A stretch of 64,000 nt of DNA from Tagetes erecta (lineage: Eukaryota > Streptophyta > Magnoliopsida > Asterales > Asteraceae). Both the position numbers and the translations under genes were made by a program. The notes under the pieces were generated by a model. It searched no databases. It saw nothing but the letters and a program-made list of their open reading frames with translations, and was not told where the DNA came from. The stretch is from the NCBI GenBank assembly GCA_030867185.1, contig CM061493.1:46259804-46323803 (forward strand), read 5' to 3'. This document shows, in pieces, positions 63,301 to 64,000 of this stretch (position 1 is the first letter of the stretch; every line of letters starts with the position of its first letter).

Positions 63301-64000
63301 ATTCTAAACTGCTTTTCATGTTGCTAATGTCGCATACATAGTCGTAAAAAGTTCTTAGTGGTCTTAGGATGTTTAAAGGTCTCGGACAAATTCATTAGGT
63401 TTATTATGGAGTTTTAAGTTTACGTACGGTATTGTAATGTGTTGTTAGGAGTTGTAAGGTGTCGAACAATATACTAACATGCTTTTCAAGGTGCTAATGT
63501 GGCATACAATGTCATAAGATATTCTAAATTGTTGTACCATGTTCAAATTACTCGGACGAATTCAATAGGTTTATTATGGAGTTTTAATGTTTCGTACGGT
63601 GATGTAAGGTGCTCTTAGAAGTTGTAACGCGTCCGACATTATTCGAAATCGCTTTTCATGATGCTAATGTCGCATACATAGTCGTAAAAAGTTCTGAGAG
63701 GCCTTACGATATTAAAAGGACTCAGACAAATTCATTAGGGTTTTTATGGAGTTTTAAGTTTACGTACGGTATTGTAATGTGTTGTTAGGAGTTGTAAGGT
63801 GTCGAACAATATACTAACATGTTTTTCAAGGTGCTAATGTGGCATACAATGTCATAAGATATTCTAAATTGTTGTACCATGTTCAAATTACTCGGACGAA
63901 TTCAATAGGTTTATTATGGAGTTTTAATGTTTCATACGGTGATGTAAGGTGCTTTTAGAAGTTGTAACGCGTCCGACATTATTCGAAATCGCTTTTCATG

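Larger units (their letters stand above)
54798..64000. repeat. 340-bp satellite array (27 units to the window edge)
   Basis: The landmark ATTCGAAATCGCTTTTCATG recurs at 54801 and every 340 bp to 63981, with no net indel in 27 units. Each unit consists of two diverged 170-bp halves (GCTTTTCATG at 54811, GCTTTTCAAG at 54981; each half contains TTCATTAGG or TTCAATAGG, then TTTATTATGGAGTTT, then TACGTACGG or TTCGTACGG). The basic monomer is thus 170 bp, a size common among centromeric satellites. There is no coding frame. The array continues beyond the window. Confidence 0.97.

Noticed and set aside
54798..64000. CRISPR-like array because of exact spacing
   Set aside because: The whole 340-bp unit repeats, there are no unique spacers, and the genome is a plant nuclear one; it is a satellite.

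Overview
The window is nuclear DNA of a flowering plant. The evidence is interrupted genes with GT-AG introns, plant-type LTR retrotransposons primed by initiator-methionine tRNA, tRNA-derived SINEs, a Harbinger-type Myb/SANT relic, a Helitron end and a long satellite array. The repeat families look like those of the daisy family (Asteraceae), but that placement is an inference. There are no bacterial features, no rRNA genes and no CRISPR arrays. No intact protein-coding gene is visible. The only recognisable host gene is a glutathionyl-hydroquinone reductase (xi-class glutathione transferase), present twice and broken both times.

Layout: 1-1509 is the 5' end of a Ty1/copia element on the minus strand (gag start, leader, primer binding site, LTR). 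About 1636-12713 ('block A') is a nest of elements: an inverted-repeat MITE, a 2.95-kb gypsy-type LTR, truncated LTRs, a decayed copia gag and one small TRIM-like element. Block A leads into an upstream region and then reductase pseudogene A (13360-23618), whose last intron carries a complete 8.4-kb non-autonomous LTR retrotransposon with a 5-bp target duplication. From 23.6 to 29.3 kb lie a dead Harbinger ORF1, palindromic MITEs with a 382-bp tandem duplication, a Helitron 3' terminus and unassigned sequence. From 29.4 to 53.3 kb ('block B') is a second, rearranged version of block A. It has an extra non-autonomous gypsy element (30050-36655), a second reductase pseudogene (39762-41599) between two LTRs of the same orientation, and the TRIM-like element expanded to a five-LTR, four-internal tandem array (47909-51472). 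A copia-like 3' end (53344-54795) then abuts a 340-bp satellite that fills 54798-64000.

History that can be read directly: both reductase copies share the same in-frame TAA, so the gene had probably died before it was duplicated. After duplication, copy A lost its first splice donor and took an LTR element in intron 4. Copy B lost one base in exon 3 and its upstream region, and its surroundings gained the second gypsy element, the TRIM expansion and the copia insertion. Promoter-region sequence matching that upstream of copy A survives in block B, but about 10 kb downstream of pseudogene B. This points to tandem duplication followed by deletion, or to circular permutation.

The strongest candidates for something new are the satellite (27 successive units of exactly 340 bp, each two diverged 170-bp halves, in two alternating higher-order registers of 1360 and 1700 bp), the TRIM array, and a short stem-loop at a similar distance from the 3' terminus of four different gypsy-type LTRs.
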